Under the pieces are notes generated by a model. That model was not told where the DNA came from. It worked only from the letters and a program-made list of their open reading frames with translations, and searched no databases. Below, piece after piece: positions 34,638 through 44,218 of a stretch of 64,000 bases of DNA (positions are counted from its first letter, which is position 1; every line of letters begins with the position of its first letter). Source of the stretch: Firmicutes bacterium AF25-13AC (GTDB lineage: Bacteria; Bacillota; Clostridia; Lachnospirales; Lachnospiraceae); NCBI GenBank assembly GCA_003478935.1, contig QUFP01000001.1:111709-175708 (forward strand), read 5' to 3'. A program made the position numbers and the translations under genes.

Positions 34638-37112
34638 TCACGCTTTGGTCCCCGCTACTTCATCCGGTCTTGTGGTAAGCACGCTGTACAAGAGTGTGTC
34701 CTTCGGGAAGTGGTCCACAAAAGGGATGATCACATTTCCAAAGAACAAAAGCCCCTCGCCGGGACCGGAATGGGTCACATACGAAAGCTGGTGCGGGGAG
34801 ATTCCCAACTGCTTTGCCAAAATCTGACGGTCTCCCTGGGCCTGGTTGAGCATATAGATAAAGTCCGAGTTCTCAAAAATATTTTCGATCTCACGGGAAG
34901 CCAGAAGGTCCTTGACATTCTGCGTTAAACCTGATGGGATTCCGCCCCATTTACGGAAGCGTTTCCAGATCTCCACGCTGAAACTTCCTGTCTGCCCTTT
35001 CAAAAGAAGATGGAATTCGTCGATATAGAACCAGGTTGTTTTATGTTTGGAGCGATTGGCCGTGACACGGTTCCACACCGCATCCTGCATGATCAAAAGC
35101 CCGATTTCCTTTAAGGCTTTTCCCAGTGACTTAAGCTGGAAACACAGTACCCGGTGTTTATCCATCTGGATATTGGAACGGTGGTTGAACACGTTAAGGG
35201 AACCATTGACATAGATTTCCAGCGCCGTTGCGATATTCTGTGCCTCCGGTTCAGACTGTTTCAAAAGCAGCTCGTAAAGATCACCTAAGATCGGCATATT
35301 TTCCGGGCACGGGTCCTGCAGGTATTCCCGGTACACCAGTCTGGTACAACGGTCGATGATCGTCCTTTCAATGGGGGAAAGTCCTTCTTTGCCGCCGATG
35401 ATAAGGTCACACAGCGACAGGATAAAATCACTTTTCAAAGTGATCGGGTTTTCATCATCGGAATAGTCCAGATTGATGTCCATCGGGTTGATGTAGTTCG
35501 TGGAAGTAGGGGAAATATCAATGACCTGCCCCTGGGAACCGAACTGCTGTACCAGCGGCCCATACTCATTTTCCGGGTCGGCGATAATGATGTCGTCCTC
35601 CGTCAGAAGGAACACATTGACGATCTCACGCTTGGCAGAGAAAGATTTGCCGCTTCCTGGGGTACCGAGAAACAGCCCATTGGGGTTTTTCAGCGTTTTT
35701 CTGTTCGCCATGATCAAGTTATTGGAAAGGGCGTTCAGGCCGTAATACAATGCCTCGCCCTCCTGGAACAGTTCACAGGTGGTAAACGGTACAAAGATCG
35801 CTGTGCTGCTGGTCGTAAGCCCGCGCTCAATCTCAATCTGGTTCGTACCAAGAGCAAGCGAGGACATAAGCCCCTGTTCCTGCTGGTAATCCAGCCGTTT
35901 TAAGGCACAGTTGTATTTCTGTGCCACACCCGAAGCGGCAAAAATATCATTGAACAGCTTCTGACGTTTGGCAGCGATATTTTCCACCAGTACCGTCACA
36001 AGGAACATGCGCTCATTGCGGCTCTGTAAATCCTGCAAAAGATTTTTGGCTTCTTCTCCATAGGTGGCAAGGTCGGTGGGAATGATGTCCATGTCATACC
36101 CAGATCGGACCGCTTTCTTTTGTTCCTCAATGGTCATTTTCTGCAGGTCCGACATTTTACGCTTGATGTTTCGGATCGCCTGCGCCTGGTCGATAGACTG
36201 GATATGCAGGTTGACGGTCACGGCGTCGTTTAAGTCAAGAAGATCCGCTAAAAGCCGGTCGGTAAGCTCCGGCGCCAAAATCTGCAAAAAGGAGACAGCA
36301 CCGGAATGATCGCCTACCCGGAATGTCTTTCCATCCTTTGAAAAAGACAGCCCGGATGGGGAAATGAAGTCTTTGGTAGAAAGACCGGTCTTAGGCAGAT
36401 CCGACCACTGGAAATGAAACTTTTCCTGACCGTCCGGGTGAAGCTGGCTGTGAAGAAGCTCCAGACGTTCCAGTCCGTTTAAGGATCTTGCCTGGACTCC
36501 AAGGGTCTTGAAATTTGCCAGCACATCCGTTTCAATGCGTTCCAGACGCATTTTCGCAGTACGCAGGTCATCTGCCTCGATCCCAAAGGTAATGTATTTA
36601 CGTTTGGTGAGACCGTTATTTCCTTTCTGCAACTGGTTCTTTAACATATCCCCGTATTCCCTGCGGATTCCGTCATACTCGTCGCCGCGGGGAGGGATGT
36701 CAATGCTTCTGGTAAAATCCTGCATATTGGCCCGCTGGTTGATAAAGGTAAGCTGCACATGGATCGAGGCGTCGAAGTAATTTAAGAAATCGCAGTAACC
36801 CTCGAAGATCTGTGCTTTATCATCTGCCTGTGCAAGCTGATAGTTAATATCAAAAAACTGCACCGTTTTGGTGTAAAGGGTATCAGTCAGCCGGCAGATC
36901 CCATCCCGGTACATTTCACGGTAGGGAATGCTCTGCTGGACCGTCTGCGGGGCATCTGCTTTCAGCCCGGCAAAAAAGCCGCCTTTTTTAGACGGCTTGG
37001 AACGGGCAGACTTAGTTTTGCCCTGCTTTGCATCGGCTCTGGTCTTTTTGGCCTGCCTGATGTTTTTTTGCAGACGCTTTTCCTGAGCTTCCTGCTGCTT
37101 GTTTTTTGGCAA
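34638..37112 (-). CDS. VirB4-like conjugation ATPase
   Basis: An 824-residue motor ATPase of the type IV secretion system. A basic, Lys-rich N terminus precedes the CagE/TrbE-type domain (RDGICRLTD, ...QFFDINYQLAQADDK). Walker A is GTPGSGKSFSAKRE near residue 482 and Walker B is FYIDEFHLLL near 697. It starts at a TTG with AAGGAGG upstream and overlaps the PrgI gene by 101 bases, an overlap common in this ICE family. Confidence 0.93.
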   Translation of the reverse strand: MPKNKQQEAQEKRLQKNIRQAKKTRADAKQGKTKSARSKPSKKGGFFAGLKADAPQTVQQSIPYREMYRDGICRLTDTLYTKTVQFFDINYQLAQADDKAQIFEGYCDFLNYFDASIHVQLTFINQRANMQDFTRSIDIPPRGDEYDGIRREYGDMLKNQLQKGNNGLTKRKYITFGIEADDLRTAKMRLERIETDVLANFKTLGVQARSLNGLERLELLHSQLHPDGQEKFHFQWSDLPKTGLSTKDFISPSGLSFSKDGKTFRVGDHSGAVSFLQILAPELTDRLLADLLDLNDAVTVNLHIQSIDQAQAIRNIKRKMSDLQKMTIEEQKKAVRSGYDMDIIPTDLATYGEEAKNLLQDLQSRNERMFLVTVLVENIAAKRQKLFNDIFAASGVAQKYNCALKRLDYQQEQGLMSSLALGTNQIEIERGLTTSSTAIFVPFTTCELFQEGEALYYGLNALSNNLIMANRKTLKNPNGLFLGTPGSGKSFSAKREIVNVFLLTEDDIIIADPENEYGPLVQQFGSQGQVIDISPTSTNYINPMDINLDYSDDENPITLKSDFILSLCDLIIGGKEGLSPIERTIIDRCTRLVYREYLQDPCPENMPILGDLYELLLKQSEPEAQNIATALEIYVNGSLNVFNHRSNIQMDKHRVLCFQLKSLGKALKEIGLLIMQDAVWNRVTANRSKHKTTWFYIDEFHLLLKGQTGSFSVEIWKRFRKWGGIPSGLTQNVKDLLASREIENIFENSDFIYMLNQAQGDRQILAKQLGISPHQLSYVTHSGPGEGLLFFGNVIIPFVDHFPKDTLLYSVLTTRPDEVAGTKA

Positions 37113-37446
37113 TCTTTGTAACCTCCTTCTTTGACATAGATTTATACAGGTTATCCGTCCTGTATGGACGGTCCTTCGGCCAGAGCTTATAACGGAGCCG
37201 GTTCTTCAAAATCTTTTCTGCCGGCTGCCCGTCACGCTCATACATGGCGAAGAAGAAAAAGGGCATCATCAGCCCGATCATCAAAAGTACAGCCGCCGAG
37301 TTCCCGATCGCCCCGCGGGTAAAGAAATACACCGGAAGGCCGACAAGCCCGGCAAGGCTGAAACAAATAAGCTGGCGCTTCGTCAGATTGAAGGCCAGCT
37401 TGGTCTTAACTTTGGTTAAATCCTTTGGTACAGGTACATAAGGCAT
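37012..37446 (-). CDS. PrgI-family mating channel protein
   Basis: A 144-residue protein with the PrgI start PYVPVPKDLTKVKTKL, two transmembrane helices (about 28-50 and 53-72), and MYERDGQPAEKIL. PrgI/TcpE proteins form part of the inner-membrane channel and sit beside VirB4. The Lys-rich C terminus lies in the region overlapping virB4. The ATG has GGGAGGTG upstream. Confidence 0.88.
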   Translation of the reverse strand: MPYVPVPKDLTKVKTKLAFNLTKRQLICFSLAGLVGLPVYFFTRGAIGNSAAVLLMIGLMMPFFFFAMYERDGQPAEKILKNRLRYKLWPKDRPYRTDNLYKSMSKKEVTKIAKKQAAGSSGKASAKKHQAGQKDQSRCKAGQN

Positions 37447-37482
37447 CTATACACCTCCCATCGTAATATAGTTTCCGGTCCA

Positions 37483-38222
37483 TTAGCGTGCACCAAAATC
37501 GCGTACCGCTTTCTCCGCAGCCGGACATTCCCGCACTTCCTGAGCCGCATTTTGCAGCCGTGCCAGGACAGAAACAGCCGGTCCTCTCTGACACAGGTAT
37601 TCCTGGCTGTCTCGGATTCCGGCAATATTTTCCCGAATATCCATATCCACGTCGAACACATCCGAAACTGGCAAAAGCCAACGGTCTGCAAAGTATTTCA
37701 AAGGATTCTCAAGCGCCAGCACATCATCCAGCATTTCATCCCCGAACTCAAACTTTGTTGTCAGATAGGAATACGCCTCCTGCATGGCTGTAATTTCAGC
37801 AGCTTTTTCAATTAAGGATTCCTTATCCTTTGACATAAGGCTTTCCCGGTAGGCAAAGTAATTCTGTCCCAGTCGTTTCATCAGGAGCGTATATTTGTCC
37901 TGTGCGGAAGGCTCGCTTGTGAAATGTTCAAATTTTTGCTCTGCATCAATTTCTTTGAGAAGATCGCAGATCGGGAAACTGTGTTCATGGTTATTTTCTT
38001 CCCAGCACCATCGGGCTACATCCAACGGGTCCTGAAAAGAAAGAAGTGCCTCTACTTCCGCCGGAGTAAATACATGCTCAACCTCAGATAATAGTGGAGT
38101 TCCGAAAATCCCTGCAACTCGTAAATGCTGCCGATGTTCTGTGCATCCAGCATATCCGCATGAACCTTCAAACACTCGTCCAGCCGTTCCATAAGCAGCC
38201 GCTTTGCATCTTGTTCTATCAA
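37483..38222 (-). pseudogene. DUF3848-like ICE protein, frameshifted
   Basis: Two frames join near 38086. The first starts at TTG 38222 (GGGGTGAT upstream) and reads through LLMERLDECLKVHADMLDA to GFSELHYYL. The second continues SEVEHVFTPAEVEALLSF, DPLDVARWCWEEN and FPICDLLKEID to the stop at 37483. The span of 740 bases is 2 modulo 3, as for a one-base loss. The DVARWCWEEN-type motif occurs in DUF3848/DUF3849 ICE proteins of unknown role. The gene abuts the end of the MT-A70 gene. Confidence 0.7.
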
Positions 38223-38224
38223 AA

Positions 38225-38781
38225 TCACCCCTTTCGCTCCGGCATAGTCAGCGTACAGTTCACTTCATTGCCCCATACATCCCAGCCGGGAGTCTTTTGT
38301 CTTGCAAACAGTTCCACTCTGGCTGATCGCCCATGAGTTTTACGATCTTATCCCGCACCTCGTCCGGTTTCTTGCTGTGCTGCTCAATATGGGAGATCAC
38401 AAACTGATGGATTCCCGCACACTGGCGTTTCGGACGGCCTCTGGTTGCCAGCAGGCAGACCTCCGCGTTTGAGCGGGTCCAAAAGCCCATGCCATAAAAC
38501 CAGCTATCCGCTTTCCGGTTCTGTTTGAGCCATAGAAAAGCCAGCGTTTTATATTTGAACCCCCAGGCGTCGATCACCCGGAAGGCTTCATTGAGCTGTG
38601 GGAAGGTCGCCCACAGAAAGAGGGCGCTGTCTTTTGCGGCAAGTTCCGATACCGGCAGGGCACAGATTTCTTCAATGCTCATTGTGGGGTAATGGTTTTC
38701 CGCAACGCCGCTTCCATGTTTCCTGTCATAATGCCAGGGCGGATCGGCATAGATAATGCCGTACTGTTTCGTTTCCGGCAT
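38225..38781 (-). pseudogene. MT-A70-family adenine methyltransferase, frameshifted near the C terminus
   Basis: A DNA adenine methyltransferase of the MT-A70 group. The catalytic motif is YADPPWHY near residue 13, with FLWATFPQLNEA, TLAFLWLKQN, GFWTRSNAEVCLLATRG, and HSKKPDEVRDKI. The reading frame breaks near 38320; restoring one A (CCAGAGTG to CCAAGAGTG) gives PRVELFARQKTPGWDVWGNE, the normal family C terminus, and a stop at 38225. As written, the uncorrected frame ends at 38260. Methylation could protect the element against host restriction. Confidence 0.88.
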
Positions 38782-39233
38782 TAGCGAGCCTGCTCATTCT
38801 TAGATGGGGCAGGTTTAGTCGGCTGTTCTTTGACCTTACCGGCATTTTCCTTCAATGCACCGGTCAGGGAAGGCTTTTCCGCAGCTCCCTTTGTTGCTTC
38901 AAGAGTTGCCTGCAAATTTTCAATAGCCTGCCCGTACCCATCGATTAAGGCATCGTTGAGCTGCTTGCGGAACTCTGCCGTAACCGGCCAGCAGACATCT
39001 TTCCAGTTGCCTCCCTTATCCTGGGTTGCGGGCATATTGACATACAGCCCCTTTTCACTGGAACAGATACGGAAGCCGTCAATCTTAAAGCATCCGCCAA
39101 TCGTAACATTGGCAAACGCCAGCAGGTTTCCCATTGGGGCGATCGGACGCACGCGGACATCCAGCTTCATGCCGTTTGCCATTTCCGGCGTCTGTGTCTC
39201 CGGCGCCATTTTTTCTGTATTGGTTTTACTCAT
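38781..39233 (-). CDS. SpoVG-family protein
   Basis: A 150-residue protein with a SpoVG core: LDVRVRPI, GNLLAFANVTIGGCFKIDGF, GLYVNMPA, WKDVCWPVTAEFRKQL. Chromosomal SpoVG binds DNA and RNA. Versions with long Lys/Pro-rich tails, as here, are common between virB6 and methyltransferase genes in Firmicute ICEs. The ATG has GGAGGA upstream, and the stop overlaps the MT-A70 start. Confidence 0.9.
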   Translation of the reverse strand: MSKTNTEKMAPETQTPEMANGMKLDVRVRPIAPMGNLLAFANVTIGGCFKIDGFRICSSEKGLYVNMPATQDKGGNWKDVCWPVTAEFRKQLNDALIDGYGQAIENLQATLEATKGAAEKPSLTGALKENAGKVKEQPTKPAPSKNEQAR

Positions 39234-39271
39234 ATATAAAATCCTCCTTTTTAGAATTGGTTTTGTTCATG

Positions 39272-40135
39272 CTATCTTGCATTAAATATGGATTTGGATA
39301 ACGAACCTGTCTTAAACAGGGCAAAAGCCAGCAGTACCGTATAACCCGCCGTTCCCCAGATCGCGCCGTGCACGTCGCCGGACGATGGGATAGACTGGAC
39401 CAGCACTGCATAAATGGCAACACAGATCAGGATCAAAAACCCCTGAAAGCCCAGGGCAAAAAGGGAACGCAGATACCCGGTTCCCATTTGTCCCCATTCC
39501 CGGTTTGCCATTGTGGAAAACGGGATCGGTGCAAGGCTCACGGTTAAATAAATCTCGATCATACGGCCATATACAATGACAAAGATCACGATGGACAGTA
39601 CCCACATACACAGATTGATGATGTTGGTTTCCAGCCACAGTCCAATCAGTTCCCACATTCCCATTGCTTCAAGCTGGGTTTTCAGATCAGACAACGCCGC
39701 CTGCACATCCAGGTTCCCGTTTATGACACCGGCACTTTGCGACACCACATTTTGGGCCACATCAAAGACCGCCATCACAATCGTAAAACAGTTGGTGAGC
39801 AGGTAAGTGGCAACAAAAGTCTTGAAAATCCACTTGAAGATGTTGAATGTATCGAATTCGTGCATGTTGTTCTTTTCGAGAATCATCTGGATCAGTTCAT
39901 ACACCAGAACAAAGGTCAGGATCATGCCCGCAATGGGAATGACGACGGTTTCTGAAAGATTCTGAATCATGGAAAACACGCCGCCATTCCAGCCCTGCGG
40001 GGTCTGTCCTACCTGATTTGCCACATCCGCAACCTGATTGTTGACGGAGTTGAAAATACTGGTGTACTGTCCGGTGATCGCATCGATCAGGCCCTCTTTA
40101 ATCCAGTCTGTTATCCATTCAAACAGACTGCCCAT
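39272..40135 (-). CDS. VirB6/TrbL-like channel protein
   Basis: A 287-residue polytopic membrane protein with about six helices (from VIPIAGMILTFVLVYEL at 72 onwards) and the family stretch PFSTMANREWGQMGTGYLRSL. It forms the inner-membrane core of the mating channel with PrgI and Maff2. It starts 10 bases after the Maff2 gene. The final helix ends in KTGSLSKSIFNAR, as in other ICEs of this type. Confidence 0.9.
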   Translation of the reverse strand: MGSLFEWITDWIKEGLIDAITGQYTSIFNSVNNQVADVANQVGQTPQGWNGGVFSMIQNLSETVVIPIAGMILTFVLVYELIQMILEKNNMHEFDTFNIFKWIFKTFVATYLLTNCFTIVMAVFDVAQNVVSQSAGVINGNLDVQAALSDLKTQLEAMGMWELIGLWLETNIINLCMWVLSIVIFVIVYGRMIEIYLTVSLAPIPFSTMANREWGQMGTGYLRSLFALGFQGFLILICVAIYAVLVQSIPSSGDVHGAIWGTAGYTVLLAFALFKTGSLSKSIFNAR

Positions 40136-40145
40136 AAGTCAGCCC

Positions 40146-40360
40146 TTAACCGAACAGGCCGGAAAGCAGCGGGATCAGCGTTGCACCAACCAGAGCGATA
40201 CCTCCGCCTGCCATAAGCTGCTTGATCCCCTGGGATTTTGCACCTGGGTTATCATTTCCGTAACCTCGAGAAGGTTTACAACACCCCATGCGCCCAGACC
40301 TGCGCCCAGGGCGATCACAAGGATCTTCAAAGTATCAATCGCGCTTGCAAAAAATGCCAT
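40146..40360 (-). pseudogene. Maff2-family membrane protein, frameshifted
   Basis: A small ICE membrane protein of about 71 residues. The first frame reads MAFFASAIDTLKILVIAL then GAGLGAWGVVNLLE. Restoring one G near 40266 gives GYGNDNPGAKSQGIKQLM and a second hydrophobic helix ending LLSGLFG, then a stop at 40146. Maff2 resembles VirB2-like pilin subunits in size and hydrophobicity. It directly precedes virB6. As written it ends in unrelated residues. Confidence 0.85.
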
Positions 40361-40421
40361 ATAGTTCCTCCTTTAATTTCAGAAATTTTAATTTGTGATA
40401 TGGCCGTATCAGGCCGGAAAC

Positions 40422-40477
40422 AAAAAAAGCCGCCGCACTGTTTTTAGAAAAAAATCTGTTTCAAACAGCACGGCGGC
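40422..40477 (-). terminator. Strong terminator between VirD4 and Maff2
   Basis: Minus-strand stem GCCGCCG...CTGTTT pairs with AAACAG...CGGCGGC and is followed by TTTTTTTG. It splits the coupling-protein operon from the channel operon, so Maff2 should have its own promoter downstream; none is obvious in the 60 bases between them. Confidence 0.8.
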
Positions 40478-40566
40478 ATGGGGCAGGAAAAATCCTGCGG
40501 TTATTTACTTTTCAGGGAGAATCACGAATCCTCAAAATATCCTCCTTTCATCGTGACAAAAACAAA

Positions 40567-40598
40567 GCCTGCCAGGGCGTCATGCTTTGACAGGCAGG
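40567..40598 (-). terminator. Hairpin just after the VirD4 gene
   Basis: Minus-strand CCTGCC(TG) pairs with (TG)GCAGG and is followed by CTTTGTTTTTG. A second, weaker terminator ahead of 40422-40477. Confidence 0.5.
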
Positions 40599-40605
40599 AA
40601 CAACT

Positions 40606-42450
40606 TTATAAAGTCTGGGAAGCCAGATCTTCGGCTGTGACTTCATAATTGCGGTATCGTTCACCGGGACGCATCGGCATCCGGGTAGAAAGAAACTTTT
40701 CGATATTAAAAGCGTTCTTCTCATTAAAATCGGAAAGCAGTTTGTAATTTGGGTGTTTGGTTATATCGTATTTCCGGGAGAGGAACGGCCGCACACCCCT
40801 GATCTGCAACAGACATTTACCCCCGTCCATGACTGCCAGTTCATCCACCGACATCAGATCCTTTCCCAGCTTTTGAAAATTTTGTCCGTGGGATTCCTGA
40901 TTGCCCTTTGTGACACTGGTGTTATACAGGTCGATGGTCTCTTTCCCCAACAGGGAGTTCCAGCTTTTTAAGGTGGTTTCTTCTTTGCCTCCTAAGAAAA
41001 GGGAGGCGTCACAGTTACCGATGATGGTGTCCATGTTGTCTTTATACAGGGCTTTGAGTTGGCTTTGCGCCTGCAGCACCAGGCAGGCAGAGATCTCACG
41101 GCTTCGGATGGTCGCCATAAGACGCTCCAGGTTCGGGATCTGCCCGATATTTGCCGCCTCGTCGATCAGGCAGCGCACATGGATGGGAAGCCTTCCACCA
41201 TATACATCATCCGCCCGCTCACACAAGCGGTTAAACAAAATGGAATAGATCAGACTGATCAAAAATGCAAAGGTCCCGTCCGTGTCACTCATAATAAGGA
41301 AAAGAGCAGTCCGTTCATCTCCCAGCATATCCAGATCCAGTTCGTCATACATGGTAATTTCCCTGACTTCTTTAATGTCAAAAGGAGCCAGTCTGGAAGC
41401 ACAGGAAATAAGGATCGACTTGGCTGTTTTTCCGGCAGCGAGCTTATATTTCTTATATTGACGCAGGGCAAAATGATCCGAGTCTTTCTGTTCCAGCGCG
41501 TCAAAGAGAAGGTCAACGGCATTTTTGAACGACTCATCATCCTCACGGACTTCCATTGCGTTCAGCATTTCTACCAGTGTGGCAAAATTCTGTTCGTTTG
41601 CCGGAGCCTCATAATAGATATATCCGATCAGTGCCGTATAGAGCAGGGTTTCTGCCTTGACCCAGAAATCGTCTCCGGCTTTTCCTTCGCCTTTGGTATT
41701 GGCGATTAGGGTAGTGACGATCTTCAGAATATCTTTCTCGGAATGAATGTAGGCGAACGGGTTAAAGTGCATACTTTTCTGGAAATTGATCGTATTGAAT
41801 ACCCGTATTTTATAGGACTCATAGATGATCTTTCCTTTTTCATTACGCACAGGCTTTCCGTCCTTGTCCAGCTTTGGTGTGCCTCGCTGCAACATCTTTC
41901 CGCATTCCACAAGGACTGTACCTTTCGGATCGGTGACGACGTAGGAACTGTGCATTTGCATCAGATTGGGCTTGATGAAAAAGCGCGTTTTTCCCGAACC
42001 TGATCCTCCGACTACCAGTACATTTTTATTTCTTGCATTGGCCGGATTTTTGGGCCTTCCGTTTAACATCAGTCCTTCACTTTGGGTAAGAATGATATTG
42101 TTTTCCGGATTTGGGTCCATAAACGGGGCAATATCGGCTTTATTTCCCCATCTTGCAGAACCATATTCCACATTTTTGCGGTATTTCTTAGCGTCTTTCC
42201 CTCTAAGATAGACTGCCAGCCGCATAATGGCTGCACCGCAGAAACCGATCAGCCAGTCCATTGCCGCCCCCGGCCACATACTCTGAAACGCAAGGGCAAA
42301 GCCTTCGGACAGTCCTAACAGCTTTTGGGAAGCGTCTGCTCCAGGAGCCAGCCGCACCGCTTCGCCCAGCTTGGCAAATACCAGAAGGAACAGAACATAA
42401 GGCAGATGGAGAATGACCTGTTTTTTCAATGTTTCTGCATCAATCTTCAT
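40606..42450 (-). CDS. VirD4/TraG-type coupling protein
   Basis: A 614-residue type IV coupling protein that links the relaxase-DNA complex to the channel. Two N-terminal transmembrane helices are followed by Walker A VVGGSGSGKTRFF near residue 148, AYVVTDPKGT-like strand SYVVTDPKGTVLVECG, and Walker B CLIDEAANIGQIP near residue 430. The C-terminal region ends with DLASQTL. Its ATG overlaps the PcfB stop by 4 bases, the usual pairing. Confidence 0.94.
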   Translation of the reverse strand: MKIDAETLKKQVILHLPYVLFLLVFAKLGEAVRLAPGADASQKLLGLSEGFALAFQSMWPGAAMDWLIGFCGAAIMRLAVYLRGKDAKKYRKNVEYGSARWGNKADIAPFMDPNPENNIILTQSEGLMLNGRPKNPANARNKNVLVVGGSGSGKTRFFIKPNLMQMHSSYVVTDPKGTVLVECGKMLQRGTPKLDKDGKPVRNEKGKIIYESYKIRVFNTINFQKSMHFNPFAYIHSEKDILKIVTTLIANTKGEGKAGDDFWVKAETLLYTALIGYIYYEAPANEQNFATLVEMLNAMEVREDDESFKNAVDLLFDALEQKDSDHFALRQYKKYKLAAGKTAKSILISCASRLAPFDIKEVREITMYDELDLDMLGDERTALFLIMSDTDGTFAFLISLIYSILFNRLCERADDVYGGRLPIHVRCLIDEAANIGQIPNLERLMATIRSREISACLVLQAQSQLKALYKDNMDTIIGNCDASLFLGGKEETTLKSWNSLLGKETIDLYNTSVTKGNQESHGQNFQKLGKDLMSVDELAVMDGGKCLLQIRGVRPFLSRKYDITKHPNYKLLSDFNEKNAFNIEKFLSTRMPMRPGERYRNYEVTAEDLASQTL

Positions 42451-42923
42451 CGTTCCGGTCCTCCGTGTTCTTTGTTCTTTACACGGTCACGGCCAAGCGA
42501 CTGTGCCAGTTCTTTGAACTTATGAAGCTGTGTAAGCAGCGACGGTCTGGTGCTGCGTGTAAGGTCTTTCTTTGTATATTCCTTAAAAGCTGCCGTCAGT
42601 GCATCCGCCTGGTTTGCCTTGAAATATACCGTCCATTTTGGGGGATCGGTCCCAAGTTCCTTTTCTATATGGTAGCGTACCTGATGTTTTCTGGCATACC
42701 GTTCAAAAGAGCGGATTCGCCCTGAAACTTCAATGGTATTGGCTCCGGGGTCTTTATAAGTCAGCCGCTTCATGCTGTTGCGCCCGACTTTTGGCATTGT
42801 GCGTTCCTGTTCCATCTTTTGGAGTACCGCAGCAATAGCCGCACGCAGTACCCGCCCTGACAGTTTTGCTGCCTGTATAGAAACAGAAACCGTTCGTTGT
42901 TCGAGTTCTTCCTGCAAGAGCAT
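42447..42923 (-). CDS. PcfB-family protein (DUF3801)
   Basis: A 158-residue relaxosome adaptor-like protein with the family start AAKLSGRVLRAAIAAVLQK and the middle segment FERYARKHQVRYHIEKE, then WTVYFKANQADALTAAF. PcfB docks the substrate complex to the VirD4 coupling protein encoded next. The listed ATG at 42923 touches GGAGG; an in-frame TTG at 42917 is better spaced and may be the real start. Confidence 0.88.
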   Translation of the reverse strand: MLLQEELEQRTVSVSIQAAKLSGRVLRAAIAAVLQKMEQERTMPKVGRNSMKRLTYKDPGANTIEVSGRIRSFERYARKHQVRYHIEKELGTDPPKWTVYFKANQADALTAAFKEYTKKDLTRSTRPSLLTQLHKFKELAQSLGRDRVKNKEHGGPER

Positions 42924-42968
42924 CCTCCTTTCTGATAAAATCGGTATTTATAATATGGAAATAACTTT

Positions 42969-43784
42969 TTACCGGCTTTCCCCAAGAACCTGCTGTCGGG
43001 AAGCGTGTTCAAAGGCTTTTGCTGCCTGATCGACCTGAATTTTAGCATGTTTCAAAAGCGTCTTGATGATCGTAGCCGGGCGTTCCTGTTCCTCCAGATG
43101 ATCGACCATCCCTTTGCACTCATCCGGGAGGTATGCCGCCATATCTTTCAACACATCGGAAAAGTTACCCATAAAGCCCCAGCAGCTATCCGACAGCTCC
43201 CCGTTTTTATAAAGCTCAAACCCATAACATTCGCCACGCAGATAGGAATCATAAGCGGCGACTTCGCTGCGCATCAGTGCGTCCGCTTTCTGCCGGATGG
43301 CGCCGGTCATCTTGTCAGCGTCAAATTCCTTTAGGGCATCTTCTTTGGAAACATAGATCCAGCCGACCTGTCCGCTGTCCCATTCTGCATGAGGAGCCCT
43401 GCCTGAGAAACTTTCTGTACTCATGGCAAGACCTGAGTGGTCGTAGAGATAGAGGGGGAGCATCAGATACTTTTCCGAAATTACTTTCTGCATTGCTTCA
43501 TCGATCGCCCGTTCCTCTGTCTTTGGTCCATGCCGGAAACGGCTGCTTACAATGTTTACCATCCGTTCATAGCGTTTCATGCCGGCTTCATCATGTCCTA
43601 CGGTATCTAAATACATTTCCCGCAGGAAGTCATCTTTGTCCATATGGTTGTGATGGTCGCCCAGCGCATAGCGGGGATGAAAGCATACCATCGTCCCAAA
43701 ATGTTCATCTACCTCACGGGGAGAGATCAGAATATCGTCCGGCTGCACCATAAGGGCATAAGGTTCATTTACTGCCATTAACAT
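42969..43784 (-). CDS. Conserved ICE protein of unknown function (271 aa)
   Basis: A 271-residue soluble protein with LISPREVDEHFGTMVCFHPR and YALGDHHNHMDKDDFLRE near the N terminus, LPLYLYDHSGLAMST in the middle, and GQVGWIYVSKEDALKEF. Similar proteins recur in clostridial ICEs beside DUF3846 genes. The His-rich HHNHMD stretch is notable, but no known catalytic site is recognised. It precedes pcfB by 45 bases and is probably in the same transcript. Confidence 0.68.
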   Translation of the reverse strand: MLMAVNEPYALMVQPDDILISPREVDEHFGTMVCFHPRYALGDHHNHMDKDDFLREMYLDTVGHDEAGMKRYERMVNIVSSRFRHGPKTEERAIDEAMQKVISEKYLMLPLYLYDHSGLAMSTESFSGRAPHAEWDSGQVGWIYVSKEDALKEFDADKMTGAIRQKADALMRSEVAAYDSYLRGECYGFELYKNGELSDSCWGFMGNFSDVLKDMAAYLPDECKGMVDHLEEQERPATIIKTLLKHAKIQVDQAAKAFEHASRQQVLGESR

Positions 43785-43801
43785 AATTGGCTCCTTTCTT
43801 T

Positions 43802-44218
43802 CTACAAATCCGGGCCGGAATGGTGCATCATCGGTTTTTCCCGGTGCTCATTGGTTGCAGGCTGCTTGACTGCAATGATCTCGCCGGCAAGCCTTGCAAA
43901 TTTTTCAGGGTACTTGAATTGCTCCCCATATTTCTCCATCAGATCCGGGGAAAGGTCTGTAAAATTTTCCTCGCCAAGACCAACGATCAGAAAATTCCCG
44001 GACACAATATCATAGATGTGGCCGTCATCGTCAAAGAGAGCTCGGTTCAAAGGCAGCCCCATCAGCTTGCCTTCTTCATTGCAGATCAGAGCCACCGGGT
44101 CCTCATACGGATAGACCGCCTGAATATCTCCGCCCACTGCCGCCTGCAAGGATTTCAGACCACTTTCGATCTCCGCAGCATAAGGGGACTTGCCCGGCTC
44201 TACCATTAACACTTTCAT
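43802..44218 (-). CDS. DUF3846 family protein
   Basis: A 138-residue protein that begins MKVLMVEPGKSPYAAEI, followed by LQAAVGGDIQAVYPYEDPVALICNEEGK and GLPLNRALFDDDG, the typical DUF3846 pattern. The ATG overlaps the upstream stop by 4 bases. DUF3846 proteins are common ICE and phage accessory proteins, of uncharacterised function. Confidence 0.85.
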   Translation of the reverse strand: MKVLMVEPGKSPYAAEIESGLKSLQAAVGGDIQAVYPYEDPVALICNEEGKLMGLPLNRALFDDDGHIYDIVSGNFLIVGLGEENFTDLSPDLMEKYGEQFKYPEKFARLAGEIIAVKQPATNEHREKPMMHHSGPDL

